NCBI RefSeq assembly: GCF_046630445.1
Contig: NC_092333.1
Location: 5,204,501-5,268,500 of the forward strand
Direction: 5' to 3'
From: Rutidosis leptorrhynchoides
Lineage: Eukaryota > Streptophyta > Magnoliopsida > Asterales > Asteraceae
DNA length: 64,000 nt
Shown here: in pieces, positions 11,057 through 22,668 of the stretch
Position numbering within the stretch: position 1 is the first letter of the stretch
Layout: each line of letters begins with the position of its first letter
Made by a program: the position numbers and the translations under genes
The notes under the pieces: generated by a model
Told to the model about the DNA's origin: nothing
Seen by the model: the letters and a program-made list of their open reading frames with translations, nothing else
Databases searched by the model: none

Positions 11057-14000
11057 ATGGAAGCAACGGCGACGGAAGTTACTGTCGTAGACTCACTGAA
11101 GCTTCAGACGGAACCTCTGCCTCCTCCGGCACCGGCTCCGCCTAAAAAGTCAGTGATTGAAATGACCGTAGAAGATATGATAGCGAAAGCAATAGTTCCG
11201 ATAAAAAAGGAATATTTATGTATAGCACCTACACGAATTATTAATGATGAAATTAAATCTTCAAACGACGCCGTTTCAGTCACCGTTACTGCTTCCGTAC
11301 CTGTCTGTAAAGAGAAGAAATCAAAACGGCAGCTGAAAAGGGAACGAAATCAGGTATATGTTCTGTGTGTTTGAGTATGATTTTATATTTTATGATTTAA
11401 TGATATCGCTTTGTGTGATTACTTTCTCTGTTTACAGGATTTAATGATATTGCTCAATAGCTTGTCTGTTTTGTTGATACACAATTTTGTTTGCAAAGTT
11501 GCCGTAGCTATGGATTCAAATAGTTGTTTTTGGGAGTTTTTTGTTTGTTTAGGCATACTACTGTAAGAAGAAATTAATTGACTGTTTACTTTTACTACTA
11601 CTTAATAGTAACCTAAGTTACAGTTAATCATGGATTACATTGCAACTAATGCGTTCAACCAAATGAAATAATTTTTCTTTTAATCGACTAATATGCTGTG
11701 TGTGGATTTAATGCTGCTGCATTACAGCTTGTGTATGTCTATTTGAGATATGCAGAGTTTACTTTGTTTAGTTATGCGCATCATTCAATTATTTGCTTAA
11801 TGATGTGAGTTTGTATTGTTTTCTATATTTACCTTTTTGTATCTGTCAAGAATGCAATGGTTTGGCTTCAATAAATGGAATTTTGTACTTTTCCCCTGTT
11901 CTAGCAAATTTTAAGTATGTGCGAAACGAAAAATAAACCTACATTATATTCAGGCACCAAGTTACATTTTATTACTTATGACAACAATTAACGCCATGTC
12001 CAATGTCTACATGTTCTCTCTTAGTTGATTTGTCAAAAAATGCTGATGTGATATTGTTATTCTTCATTTTTCTATTATTAAATTTTTTTTCAAAATTTGA
12101 TATGATATTAAGGACAATTATAATTTGCTACATAATGGAATACTCATTAAATCGAACGACCAATCGAATACGACATCAGGTTTTCAGTTAAGTCAACAAA
12201 AAACTGACGTGACTGTTTCTTAATTATTACAATCGATAATAAAATTGTAAGTTGGTTCTTATGACCAGTAGTCGACTGAAAGTTGTTTTTATTTTGTGCC
12301 TATTTGAAAATTGGTTCCTAGAGTTGAAGAAATTTTTTTATGTTGTTCTTGTTCATAGATATTCTGTTTTTAGTGAGGTATCATGTTGTAGTTTACGAGT
12401 TTCGAGATAGCATGCATCAAGTGTTTGGAAAACTAGTTCTACCGCCCTCTTAGTGTGTATAAGCTTTATGTAACAAGTAAGATGATGATGGTATATCGTA
12501 TATGAAAGTTTTCAGCTAAATATAAACTTTAATGTTCTTATCACGATTGTTAATCTTTTTTTATGATGAGTTATCTGGGTTGATTAACTGATGGAGGTGG
12601 TAAAGTAGTTTGTGTTATTATGAAATAATAATTCATAACGGTTAATGGTTACTTGCAGGAAAAGCATTCCACTCGTAATCTCTGTCCAATGGTTGCGAAG
12701 ACAGGAAAAGTAGATTCTTGTCCTTATATTGATAAGTGTCGTTTTAGCCATGACATAGAAGCGTTTAAGGCCGAGGTAAGAGCTGATTCAATATCTAGAG
12801 TAATTTTTCAACTTCTTTTTCATAGAAAACTAACTTCAATGGATGACACTGTATATTCTTAAATAAATGCAGAAACCTGCTGATTTAGAGGGTAACTGCC
12901 CCTTTGACAGTGACGAAGGTCCATGCCCGTATGGATTGGGTTGCAGATTTTTAGGTACCCATAGAAATGATGCTGCTACTGAAACTCCACATGACCTTAA
13001 GAACTCTGAAATCAACGGATTGAAGAAAGATGTTCAGAAACTGTTGTGGAAAAACAAAATGAAGTTTCCTAAGGCAGATGCTAAACTCAAAGAACTTGGT
13101 CTTATGGTATGATAACTACCTTCATGTCATCTGAGTTATTGTTGATGCTCATTGAATTTAGTGTTAGTTTTAGTTGTTGCTAAGAGACAAATGATTATTC
13201 ATGCATTGTCCATTTTGTTTGAAATGCAGGGTCCTGCTAAATCAAGAAAGGCAAAAGAGACTGATATTAAAGAAGAAGACGATGCTGTTACAAATGGTTC
13301 TCATGTCACAAATGAAAATGGTAGCGGAGAAGTTGGTGGCAACCCAAATGATGAAAATGATGGTTGTTCAGAAGTTTGCGAGAAAGTTGAAGATGTCAAT
13401 GGTGGTGACGATCCAAGACCCTTGAAGAAAGGAAAATCGTTAACTGATGAAATATGTGATTCTGTCGAAGAAGTTAATGGTATGATGTATCACCATGGCT
13501 GTTTTTAATTTGATTAATTCATTGTCTTCACTTACTAGATATATACAAGGTTTGTGTGTATTATAACAGGTGTAGGTGTCAAGGAGAACAATCGTGATAC
13601 AAATGATGCACAATCAGAATCACTTCCAACTGCGGAACACGTAGAAACCGATAAAAGCTTAAAGTTACACCCACGTGAAAAGAAGCTGATTGATTTTAGG
13701 GATAAGCTATATCTTGCACCTTTAACGACAGTTGGAAACCTTCCTTTCCGAAGGGTTTGCAAAGCGCTTGGAGCCGACATAACGTGTGGTGAAATGGCAA
13801 TGTGCACCAATCTTTTACAGGTTTGTTATGCTCTTTAAACACACTTGTTGATCTGATTGCGTCAAATGCATCTCCAGGGGACATGTTTGTAATAGCTATT
13901 AGGTGATACAGGGCTTATAAGATTGCATCACCAGTTATTTCATACTAATTTTACTGCTTTGAATGTAATATTTTGGTCTCTCTACAATGTATAAACATTA

Positions 14001-16651
14001 CATAATAAATTAGTCTGAGAGCTTAACATTTATAAGAAACTGCTAAAATGTATAATAGAATATATGTGTATAGAATGAGCCTACTGCTCTTTAATCTTAT
14101 ACATAGTTATATGAAGTTGTCCTAGTAGCAGATTGTATGTTCTTCTCATATGTGAACCTCATTTGTGAACAGGGTCATGCTGCTGAGTGGGCACTGTTAA
14201 GGAGACATGAATCTGAGGATCTATTTGGAGTACAGATTTGTGGGGCATTTCCTGACACAGTTGCTCGAGCCGCTGAACTTATTGAGCAGGAATGTTCAGT
14301 AGATTTCATCGATATCAATATGGGCTGTCCAATAGATCTTGTGGTTAATAAGGGGGCTGGGTCAGCTCTTCTTTCCAAGCCAATGCGGATGAAAAATGTG
14401 ATACACGCAGTTTCTAGCACGGTGGACATTCCAATAACTATAAAGGTAGACAATTTTCATGTTTTTTGAAACTCTCAGACCACATAATTAACCAAACAAA
14501 AATATGATCCGCGTGTTCTTTATATTCTTGAGTATTCAAATTGTCAGTTCTCGTGATTCTGATTTAGTTAAAAGCAAATTGAACTCCTCATATTAAAATG
14601 AAAGACCTTAACTGATGAAAGTATTGAAACAGTGGAACCTATCTAAATTGATTAGTTCTGTTTGGCTCTATTATAGCCTTGTCTGTTTTACTTTGGTACC
14701 TACTAAGACCTGACTAAACTACTGTTGTATTTGTCGTGTACATATATTTTATGCTTTAGTTTGAAGCCTATTTTATTTTATTTTTTATGTTTTATTTATC
14801 TGGTTCCAGGCACGTACAAGTTACTATGAGGGTAGAAGTCGTATCGATTCTGTAATTGCAGATGTTGGGCAATGGGGAGCTAGTGCAGTCACCATTCATG
14901 GTAGATCTCGCCAGCAACGTTACACCAAGCAACCCGATTGGGAATATGTATACGAGTGTACAAAAAAAGCCCCAAATACTTTACAAGTACTTGGAAATGG
15001 AGACATATTTTCGTTTTCTGACTGGAAAAAACACAAATCTGACTGCCCAGAACTATCTTCATGCATGATTGCTCGGGGAGCTTTGGTAAAGGTTTGTAGC
15101 TAGCCCTTACATTTTGACCTGCTTTCACTTGGAAAATTGTTAAAATATTCTGAACTGTCCATTCGTTTCTATGCTTGCAGCCCTGGCTTTTCACCGAAAT
15201 AAAGGAGCAGAGGGACTGGGACATCAGTTCTGGAGAACGATTGAATATTTTGAAAGATTATGTACGTTTCGGACTCGAACATTGGGGTTCTGACACAAAA
15301 GGTATGTAGTTGTTCTTACTCAAATGGGTGTATATCCTATAGGAAATTATAAACCGTTTATGTGGTTTAACTCATGCGGTTTAAACTTTGCCTTTTTTTT
15401 TTTTTTACCTTCCAAATATTAGTTTTTCCCATTGTTTATAGTTACAACTGCCATTTACTTCTGATTTCTTGAGGCTTCCGTAAAATAATTCTCTCCAGCA
15501 GATTTATATTGGTGGAAAAAATGGGAATATTGGACGGCTTGGCTAATGAGTCAATCCGGATAATATGGGTCAAAACATGTTTGGTGGTGGTTACCACCAG
15601 ATACAGCTTTTGATCAAAGATCTTAAAATGTTGTTTTTTATTGCTAATGTATGCTTCATGAATCATGATACTTTTATGTCATTCCTTGCATGTAATATCA
15701 GTTTCATGTGGCAATACCATTTTGGATTTACAGGTGTGGAGACGACTAGATCCTTTTTATTGGAATGGCTCAGTTACACATACCGTTATGTTCCTGTTGG
15801 TCTTTTGGAAGTTCTCCCTCAACGATTGAATTCTCGCCCACCCACATATTATGGTCGCGATGACCTGGAGACTATAATGGCTTCTGAGTCTGCCATTGAT
15901 TGGGTATTTCTTCTATATATTTCGAATTTGTCATATAAGTTACCGGTTTGTATGTAAAGGAGGCCCAGTTTTGTTATGATATTGACCCCATTCACTTTTG
16001 AAACACAGGTGAAAGGGGTCTAACTGATAAAAATGTTGTCCAACGTGTATTTTAATGCTTGATCCAACTATAATATATAAAAAATGAAATAAAAACTTTA
16101 TTACTATATAAAACGGTTATTTTTTTTTTATCAACAGCATTAATTTTTTATTTTTATTTTTTAACAGATAGCTTATAAAGTAACCACCTCATATGGGTTA
16201 AACATTGCCAAATATGTATTTCCCAATGCACAAGACCCCCTACATCATTAGCTTGTTATCCAAATTAAGGTATCTTAATCATCAACTACGCACTCACTAA
16301 ATATGAAAACTCACGTTTAATGAGTCAACTCACACTAACACTTACAAAAATAACCGTTAGCCAACCTGCGCATTTTGCCACCTCCGTGCCCGTTCATCTA
16401 TAGAATTTAAGCAGGTAGAACTGCATAAATTGCGTGTTATTGTTAGCATTGATTAATTCCTTATATAATATCCTTTCGGCTCTGAGTATATAAACAGCTA
16501 TCAGTGTCTTGTTCTAGTAAAAATTGATTCATGTATTAATCTATTTGTGCAGATTAAAATTTCTGAAATGTTACTTGGGAAGGTTCCGAATGGATTTACA
16601 TTTTCACCGAAGCACAAATCTAATGCTTTTGACAAAGCTGAAAATGGTTGA
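11057..16651 (+). CDS. DUS3: tRNA-dihydrouridine(47) synthase 3-like, CCCH zinc-finger protein
   Basis: Ten coding exons with GT-AG introns: 11057-11353, 12659-12775, 12873-13106, 13230-13479, 13570-13820, 14173-14445, 14810-15091, 15181-15301, 15734-15903 and 16553-16651. They give 697 residues, the usual size for plant DUS3. Residues 100-180 carry two CCCH-type fingers (first with [19 protein letters not shown] then FSH; second with [16 protein letters not shown] then H). Residues about 220-330 are acidic and Lys-rich and probably disordered. The FMN-binding TIM-barrel DUS domain begins with [19 protein letters not shown]. The catalytic cysteine is near residue 435 in [16 protein letters not shown], and conserved [14 protein letters not shown] and [11 protein letters not shown] follow. 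The enzyme reduces uridine 47 of cytosolic tRNA using NAD(P)H and FMN, and in plants and animals may also act on mRNA. No damage seen. Confidence 0.93.
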
Positions 16652-17049
16652 ATCGTCGAGTGTTTTTGGTACTGCACGCATTTGACATGCTCTCTTTCTT
16701 TTCTGTTCTTTTTCCTTTTTTTATGAGTGACCGCTGAGCCTGAATTGTTCGATCATGTTCAATCAGCAAGTCCAAGATTTGTTATAGAAGTCATCTTGTT
16801 TGCGAGGATAACTTTTATCTTGCCTTATAATGTTCTCATTAAAAAATTACAAACGTCTGGATGTAAAGTTAATTTGCCATTCGTTAGAATATTTTCGTGG
16901 CACATCACCCATAACTTTAGGTTGATGCCATTTTTGCGAAATCTCTTATTTAATCTTTTGAAGTAGTTAAATAAACCTAAACAATTTATGTTCTCCAAAT
17001 ATTAAAACAAGCCTAGAAATGCCCTTGTGTAAAGGTAAAAATGTAAAAA
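16652..17049. other. 3' flank of DUS3
   Basis: This should contain the DUS3 3' untranslated region. No second gene or repeat was recognised in it. Confidence 0.4.
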
Positions 17050-17215
17050 GGTAGAAGGTTTTCAAGTTCGGACTATCCGGAGTAATCCGAATCCAAACTT
17101 TGATGTACGAATACTATCTGGCTGTTTCGAATCCGAGACCTCCTGCAAGGAACTCAGAGCCTCAGCCAGTGGGCTATCTAGTGATGGTCCCAAACAAAGG
17201 GCACCTTTCCCTTAT
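17050..17215 (-). mobile_element. tRNA-derived SINE-like element
   Basis: On the minus strand there is an A-box-like TAGCCCACTGGC (plus 17165-17176), followed about 40 bp later by a B-box-like GGATTCGAAAC (plus 17124-17134). The spacing fits an internal RNA polymerase III promoter. The flanking GGGACCATC start and the downstream tail fit a plant SINE. Borders are approximate and no target duplication was established. Confidence 0.5.
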
Positions 17216-18021
17216 TAATCTCTGTAACAAGGACTTAAAGGTACTGAATTCGTTTGTGTACTTTTTACACATATAATGACGTTCTAGGTTTGTGTACGAT
17301 GCAAGGCTAATAGATCAATCTGGTTGCAGTTCTCTACAACCCCCAGACTTCGATCATGGACAATGAAGTTAAATTTATCACGAAACAATACTTCGTTAAC
17401 ACAGCATCAATCATCTTGTGCGTGAATAAACAAGCCAACAAAACCACAACCCAAATACCGGGCACTATGGTACCAAAGTGTTTGAGTTGTCACCATTCTA
17501 AACGATCATAACCATAATCAAAATCAAAATTGAACCACAAAAACGTACATAAATATTTTTCGTTAAAACTTAAACCTGGAACTGAAAGGCATATTGCCAT
17601 ATTGGCGTGTTTTAGTTTATCTATGAGCTTAATGGCATAGTTATCCACTTTTTTCAACTTGTGACATGATAAACTCAAATAAACTTGTCTGTTTTAAAAT
17701 AAGCTGGAAAAGTGAACTCGTGAGAAATAAGTCCAAATCTAATAAGCCAACAAAACTGATAATAAGCTAACACAAACACCACTTTAGACTTAAGAACTGA
17801 ACTGAGCTGCATCACTTATTAGATACTAATTTTATTCAAAGATTGAATCTTTCATTAAACCATGAAAAGCAGGACAGAAAGAAGTTCTATAAAGATAAAG
17901 ATAATAAAGATAAAGATTCATACTAAAAGAACCCCAAAATCCATTTAAGGAAGACATGAAAACATAAACTAGTTGCACAAGATCAAAATCAAGAAACCTT
18001 TGAATCCTTAACCCCATAAAA
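17216..18021. other. Intergenic and 3' flank of the amidophosphoribosyltransferase gene
   Basis: AT-rich DNA between the SINE-like element and the 3' end of the minus-strand gene at 18022. Its right-hand part is probably 3' untranslated region. No other feature was recognised. Confidence 0.4.
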
Positions 18022-19830
18022 CTAGACTGCAACTTTACCATCTTCTTCTTTATAATTCACATCCAAATCCGTTTCTTGCTTATCTTTGGATCCTTGAAGC
18101 CAACCTCCATCAATCGAATCGATACTTGCATTCAACCCATCATCAACAAAATCACCAACCTTTTTCACAATACCACTCGGCAACACAGGATAATCACCCG
18201 AAAAGCAGGCGTAACAAAAGTTAGGCGAATCAGCAGCCAACATCCTTTTCAAGCTATCAATTTCAAGAAAAGCTAAAGAATCCGACCCAATGAAATCCCT
18301 AATCTCCTCAACGCTCATCCTATTCGATATCAACTCTCCAGGACTTGGTGTATCAACTCCATAATAACACGAAGCAATAATAGGTGGGCTTGCGATTCGC
18401 ATATGAACCTCTTTTGCTCCCGCTTCTTTCAACAACCGAACAATCTTGGAAGAAGTCGTCCCTCTAACTATCGAATCGTCAACTACCACAATCCGTTTCC
18501 CTTCCAAAACTGCCCGAACGGGCGAAAGCTTCAACTTAACCCCAAAATCCCTAATTCTTTGAGACGGCTCGATAAACGTCCTCCCAACATAATGTGACCG
18601 AATCAACCCTTGCTGAAACGGTACACCCGCTTTATTTGCGTACCCGATCGCCGCCACCACACCCGAGTCCGGAACTGCGATAACGACATCACAATCCACC
18701 GGACTCTCGGTAGCAAGAATCTCACCAAACTTCCTCCTAGACTCGTAAACAGACTTCCCAAACACAACCGAATTCGGTAAAGAAAAGTAAATATGTTCGA
18801 AAATACACGATTTCGGTTCAGGGTGTGGCACCAAACAAAGGGACTGTATACCATCTTTCTCATCAACAATTAAAACTTCACCAGGATTAACTTCCCTAAC
18901 ATAATCTGCTTCAATTAAATCTAGTGCACAAGTTTCACTAGCAAAAACAATAGCACCATTCTTTCTTTTACCCATAACTAAAGGCCTAAATCCATAAGGG
19001 TCTCTAACAGCAACTAATTTATCTTCAGTTATAAACACCATAGAATAAGCACCTTTAAGTTTTTCACATGCTTCAACAATTCTTAAAAAGAATGGTCTTT
19101 GTTTAGATACAGCAATCAAATGTAAAACAACTTCAGTATCAGAACTAGTACCAAATATTGAACCATTTTCTTCCAATTCAGCCCTTAAACTTTGATAATT
19201 TACCAAATTACCATTATGAGCCACACCCACTCTTCCAAACTTGTAACCAGCTACAAAAGGTTGAACATTTTTCAACATTGACTGACCAGCAGTTGAGTAT
19301 CTGACGTGTCCAATGGCGTTATCACCTGGAAGTTGATCAAGTTTTGATTGGTTAAAAACTTCTGAAACAAGTCCAACTCCGGTGATGGATTTCAAGATTC
19401 CATCACCGGCGGCGACTATTCCGGCACCTTCTTGACCACGGTGCTGAAGTGCGTGTAAAGCTAAGTAACATAACCTTGATGCTTCTGGGTCACCATAAAT
19501 ACCAACAACACCACACTCTTCACGGGGTTTATCATCAAATACTGAATTTTTATCATCAAAGTTTTGATCTTTGTCATGTGGGTATGGTTCAAATGATTGG
19601 AAAATAGAGTTTTGATTATCTAGGTGTGATTCAAATGACGAAATAACGTCGTTAAGTGGGTTTTTAGCGGATCTTGATGATGGGCTTTTGTGGGTCAGTG
19701 TGAAGGTGAAGGGTTTATATACGGGTTTGAAAAGGGGATGTTTTGAGGGTTCATCGACGGTGACGTTGTTACAGTGACGGGAGAGGGTGGCGACGGTGGC
19801 GGTGGACGTAGCGGCGGCGGAAGAGGTCAT
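18022..19830 (-). CDS. ASE: Amidophosphoribosyltransferase, chloroplastic (PurF type)
   Basis: A single-exon gene of 602 residues, typical for plant ATase. It transfers the amide nitrogen of glutamine to PRPP to give 5-phosphoribosylamine, the first committed step of purine synthesis, in plastids. Residues 1-60 are Ser/Thr-rich and basic, as in a transit peptide. The segment to 105 is the propeptide removed to expose the nucleophile Cys106 (EE|CGVVGIYGD). The class II glutaminase domain follows (HALQHRGQEGAGI, GHVRYSTAG, AHNGNL). The phosphoribosyltransferase domain holds the PRPP loop VVVDDSIVRGTTS at 448-460. Cysteines 342, 488, 539 and 542 match the four ligands of the 4Fe-4S cluster in Bacillus-type enzymes. 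An intronless structure is normal for this family. Plants usually have several copies; which paralogue this is cannot be told here. The gene looks intact. Confidence 0.95.
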   Translation of the reverse strand: MTSSAAATSTATVATLSRHCNNVTVDEPSKHPLFKPVYKPFTFTLTHKSPSSRSAKNPLNDVISSFESHLDNQNSIFQSFEPYPHDKDQNFDDKNSVFDDKPREECGVVGIYGDPEASRLCYLALHALQHRGQEGAGIVAAGDGILKSITGVGLVSEVFNQSKLDQLPGDNAIGHVRYSTAGQSMLKNVQPFVAGYKFGRVGVAHNGNLVNYQSLRAELEENGSIFGTSSDTEVVLHLIAVSKQRPFFLRIVEACEKLKGAYSMVFITEDKLVAVRDPYGFRPLVMGKRKNGAIVFASETCALDLIEADYVREVNPGEVLIVDEKDGIQSLCLVPHPEPKSCIFEHIYFSLPNSVVFGKSVYESRRKFGEILATESPVDCDVVIAVPDSGVVAAIGYANKAGVPFQQGLIRSHYVGRTFIEPSQRIRDFGVKLKLSPVRAVLEGKRIVVVDDSIVRGTTSSKIVRLLKEAGAKEVHMRIASPPIIASCYYGVDTPSPGELISNRMSVEEIRDFIGSDSLAFLEIDSLKRMLAADSPNFCYACFSGDYPVLPSGIVKKVGDFVDDGLNASIDSIDGGWLQGSKDKQETDLDVNYKEEDGKVAV

Positions 19831-20706
19831 ATCTTGAAGGAGAAAAGAGAAAGTGTGGGCTATGAATAGCCCAAAGTGTATCTTTTGGTTTTGGTGGCTT
19901 TGTGTGTTTTTACTCTAATTTTTTATTTTTTTTATTTATAATTATGTTTATAAATTACTGGTTTTTGAGCTCGTGCGTTACACGACTACTCAAAATTCGC
20001 TTTAAATAAGTCACTTATTTTAATTTTATGACGCTTGATCTACATTTTCAAGCAATTTGTGGTTGCGTTTAAGGGGGCATGTCGACCCAATAGCTTAAGT
20101 GTGGTTAATTTGAGTCCGTACTCTATTTTCAATAAGTCATAGTTGTTAAAAAATGACGCATTTCTAGTATGTTAGTATGTTTCGTTGGCAAAACGGGACT
20201 ATAAAATACATATATGTTTCATATTGCGTGTAGTTGCAACAACAAAAAATTGCTCGAGTTCTATCAGATTTAAGAAATCGGTTGAATCTAATTATGTAAT
20301 GGCATAATTTTACTAATAGGAGTAATACGTTACTATTCTCTCAAAATTAGTGTTAAAAATTGTTTGATAGTTTTTCTTATGATTTTTTCTTAGGACATGT
20401 GTGTATGAACAAATGTATGTAGTTTTTCTGATGATCGTAGTAGTAGTATATAAGAGTAGGGATGAGATAGGAATTAAATTGTGTAAAATCGGATTTAGTG
20501 AATTTTTTAAATTAAATGGATACATATGGTAGTTTTAGTATTTAAATTGGGTATATATGATATTATGTTATTTACTTGGGTAAATATATGATTTTAAAGG
20601 TTGATAAGGGTATATATGAATAATTGTGACATGTGGAAATTACACTTGGCTTAATATGCAATATTTAAGGAGCTAATGACACGTAAGCTAATCAAATCTC
20701 TCTTTT
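19831..20706. promoter_or_regulatory. 5' flank of the amidophosphoribosyltransferase gene
   Basis: AT-rich DNA between the gene start and the LTR of element C at 20707. The part near 19831-19915 probably contains 5' untranslated region and core promoter. No further gene is seen. This is the border between the genic part and the nested retroelements. Confidence 0.4.
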
Positions 20707-22198
20707 TGTAAGATCCTGAATTTTGTGCATCACAAAATATTCCTAAAAGTGTCAGCAAATGTGTGCATCAGAAAGCGTCACTAAAAGTGAGCCTAACACT
20801 TATGCATTTTCAGATTTTGCATCAGAATCAGACTTAGTCAATTCCAGTCCCTGAACTTCAATAAAGCTGGCTGATTTCACTTGTAGTTGTAGTGCGCGGT
20901 GCGCATCTCTATGCGCGGCGCGCAAATGGGGTTGACAGCAAGTTACGTTTTTCTAGGGATTTTAAAGGGGCAAATTGGTCTTTTCACTTTAAGGCCGGGT
21001 TTTTAGCCACAAAAATGGTTCCAAGCTTATCTTATCTTCATTCCACCTCATCCTCTTCCACTCAAACACTCTCATCTCATTTTAAAGAGAGAAGGAGACT
21101 CTAGAGAGAGATTTGGAGATTTGGGGAAGAAGAAGAGTAAATCGGGTCTAGTCGCGAGAATTAAAGTTGTTCACCTCGTTCACGGCTACATTGTGGTAGT
21201 GTTGGTATGTTCTAACTCCGAAATTCATTAATTGATTTTGATATTCAAATTAGGGCTTGAGCTTGATTTTGTTAGAACCCTTTAATGGTTGTGAAATGGG
21301 TTTATTGTGATTAGTAGATGAGTTTTGACCCGTTATTGATGGGTTAGGGTTTGATGACGAATTTGGTCATGGTTTTGGGTGTAATCACTTAGTTTAGTGA
21401 TTTTGAAAGTGTTGGAACCCTTTTGTGTGTATTTGGGTTGACTAATTTTGAAATGGGTCAAAATTAGGGTTTATGTGTCAAACTAAGATTCGAGTCAAGT
21501 TTTGGTAAATCAAGTATGTAAATACTTGATTTAGGTGTTAATTGATGTTTTAAAAATATAACCACTAGTCGTTAGTGATTTTGGGCGTTTTGGAACTTAT
21601 GTCAAAATGGGTTGACTTTGATTGGGTCGAATTTATTAATGACACTAGTTTTGGTTAAATGGATCTTAGACACTTTTGTTAAGTGTTAAATGGCGTTTTT
21701 GAATGAATGTAAATCGTGGGAAGTAATTTTGGGTTAAAATGGTATTTTAACATAAGTCAAACGTGGTCAAACACAATATGGGTCAATATTGCACGTGTTG
21801 GGGTTTTGGTGTAAGTGACGATTGAAATGATTACTACCTACGTACTAATTTAGTGTTAAGACCTAGGTTTGGTCTATTTGGTGTCGAGTACAATTTGGGT
21901 TAAATTGTACTTTGTTGAGTGGGTTTGAATTACCACCCGAAGTGGTAATTGGTTTGTGTCCATTAGAGGTTATATGGGCGGGTTTTGACGAGCAAAGTGA
22001 GATCCCTCGACTAAGGGATGTGAGTGTCGGGTTCTCTTTTAGAGAATTGCTATTTATGTGCATATTGTGCCTATGTGTGATATAGGTGGTTGATTGCTCG
22101 GATATGAGGACGGAGATCATAATACACTACTTGTGCGGGCATTCCAAGGTGAGTGGAATAATTATGCATGTATGTATATAGTGTATTTATTTGTGTGC

Positions 22199-22541
22199 TA
22201 TGGTATGAACCACGGAGCCGGTAGTGCCATAGTATGTGCGAGTGTGCTATGATATGAACCACGGAGCCGGTAGCATCATGGTACGTGTGTTGTAATGTGA
22301 ACCACGGAGCCGGTAGTACTATAAAAGAGTATGACTCGAGCTGTGATGTGAACCATGGAGCCGGTAGCACTATAAAATGAGGTGTGAACCACGGAGCCGG
22401 TAGCACCGAAGTGTGAACCACAGAGCTGGTAGCACTATAAAAGGGTATGACTCAAATGCGTAGTGACGTGAACCACGGAGCCGGTAGCGTCATAGCATTG
22501 CGTATGGTGCGAACCACGGAGCCGGTAGCACCATGACGCGT
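22199..22541 (+). repeat. Eight-unit tandem array of hairpin-forming repeats in the C LTR
   Basis: Eight copies of the core GAACCACGGAGCCGGTAG start at 22207, 22256, 22299, 22350, 22386, 22415, 22470 and 22511. Spacing is irregular, 29 to 55 bp. The four to eight bases on each side of the core are complementary to each other in every unit but differ between units. Examples are CTATGG with CCATAG in unit 1, TGACG with CGTCA in unit 7, and ATGGTG with CACCAT in unit 8. In unit 6 the core changes at two positions that would pair (CAG/CTG in place of CGG/CCG). No known family was recognised. Confidence 0.85.
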
Positions 22542-22630
22542 TTATGGTTAACCATATGGTTTGTGTATGTGTTGTAGTGTAGCATATCATATTGTTTGAG
22601 TATATGCTAGTGGTTATGCTAGCTTGCGAT

Positions 22631-22668
22631 CAGGGGCGGAACTTAGTGGAGCTTGGAAGGGGCACTCA
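22631..22668 (+). mobile_element. hAT-like terminus fragment next to the A insertion
   Basis: CAGGGGCGGAACTTAG at 22631 resembles the CAGGGGCGGA-type terminal repeats of plant hAT elements. After 38 bases it is cut by the LTR of element A. No matching second end was found right of 47154, so this is tentative. Confidence 0.3.

Larger units (their letters stand above)
20707..22668 (+). repeat. Element C 5' LTR, left part
   Basis: This piece runs from the TGTAAGATCC terminus to the point where A begins. It contains GC-rich words near 20893-20930 (GTGCGCGGTGCGC, GCGCGGCGCGCAAATGG) and the eight-unit hairpin array at 22199-22541. The last 38 bases look like a hAT terminus. Confidence 0.7.

Noticed and set aside
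13152-13508. A 118-residue frame reading through a DUS3 intron boundary
   Set aside because: It starts in intron sequence. The exon begins at 13230 after a clear AG acceptor and joins in phase to both neighbours.
22199-22541. The evenly repeated core with variable spacers looks at first like a CRISPR array
   Set aside because: The DNA is plant nuclear, the spacers are short, related to each other and complementary around each core, and the array lies inside an LTR.
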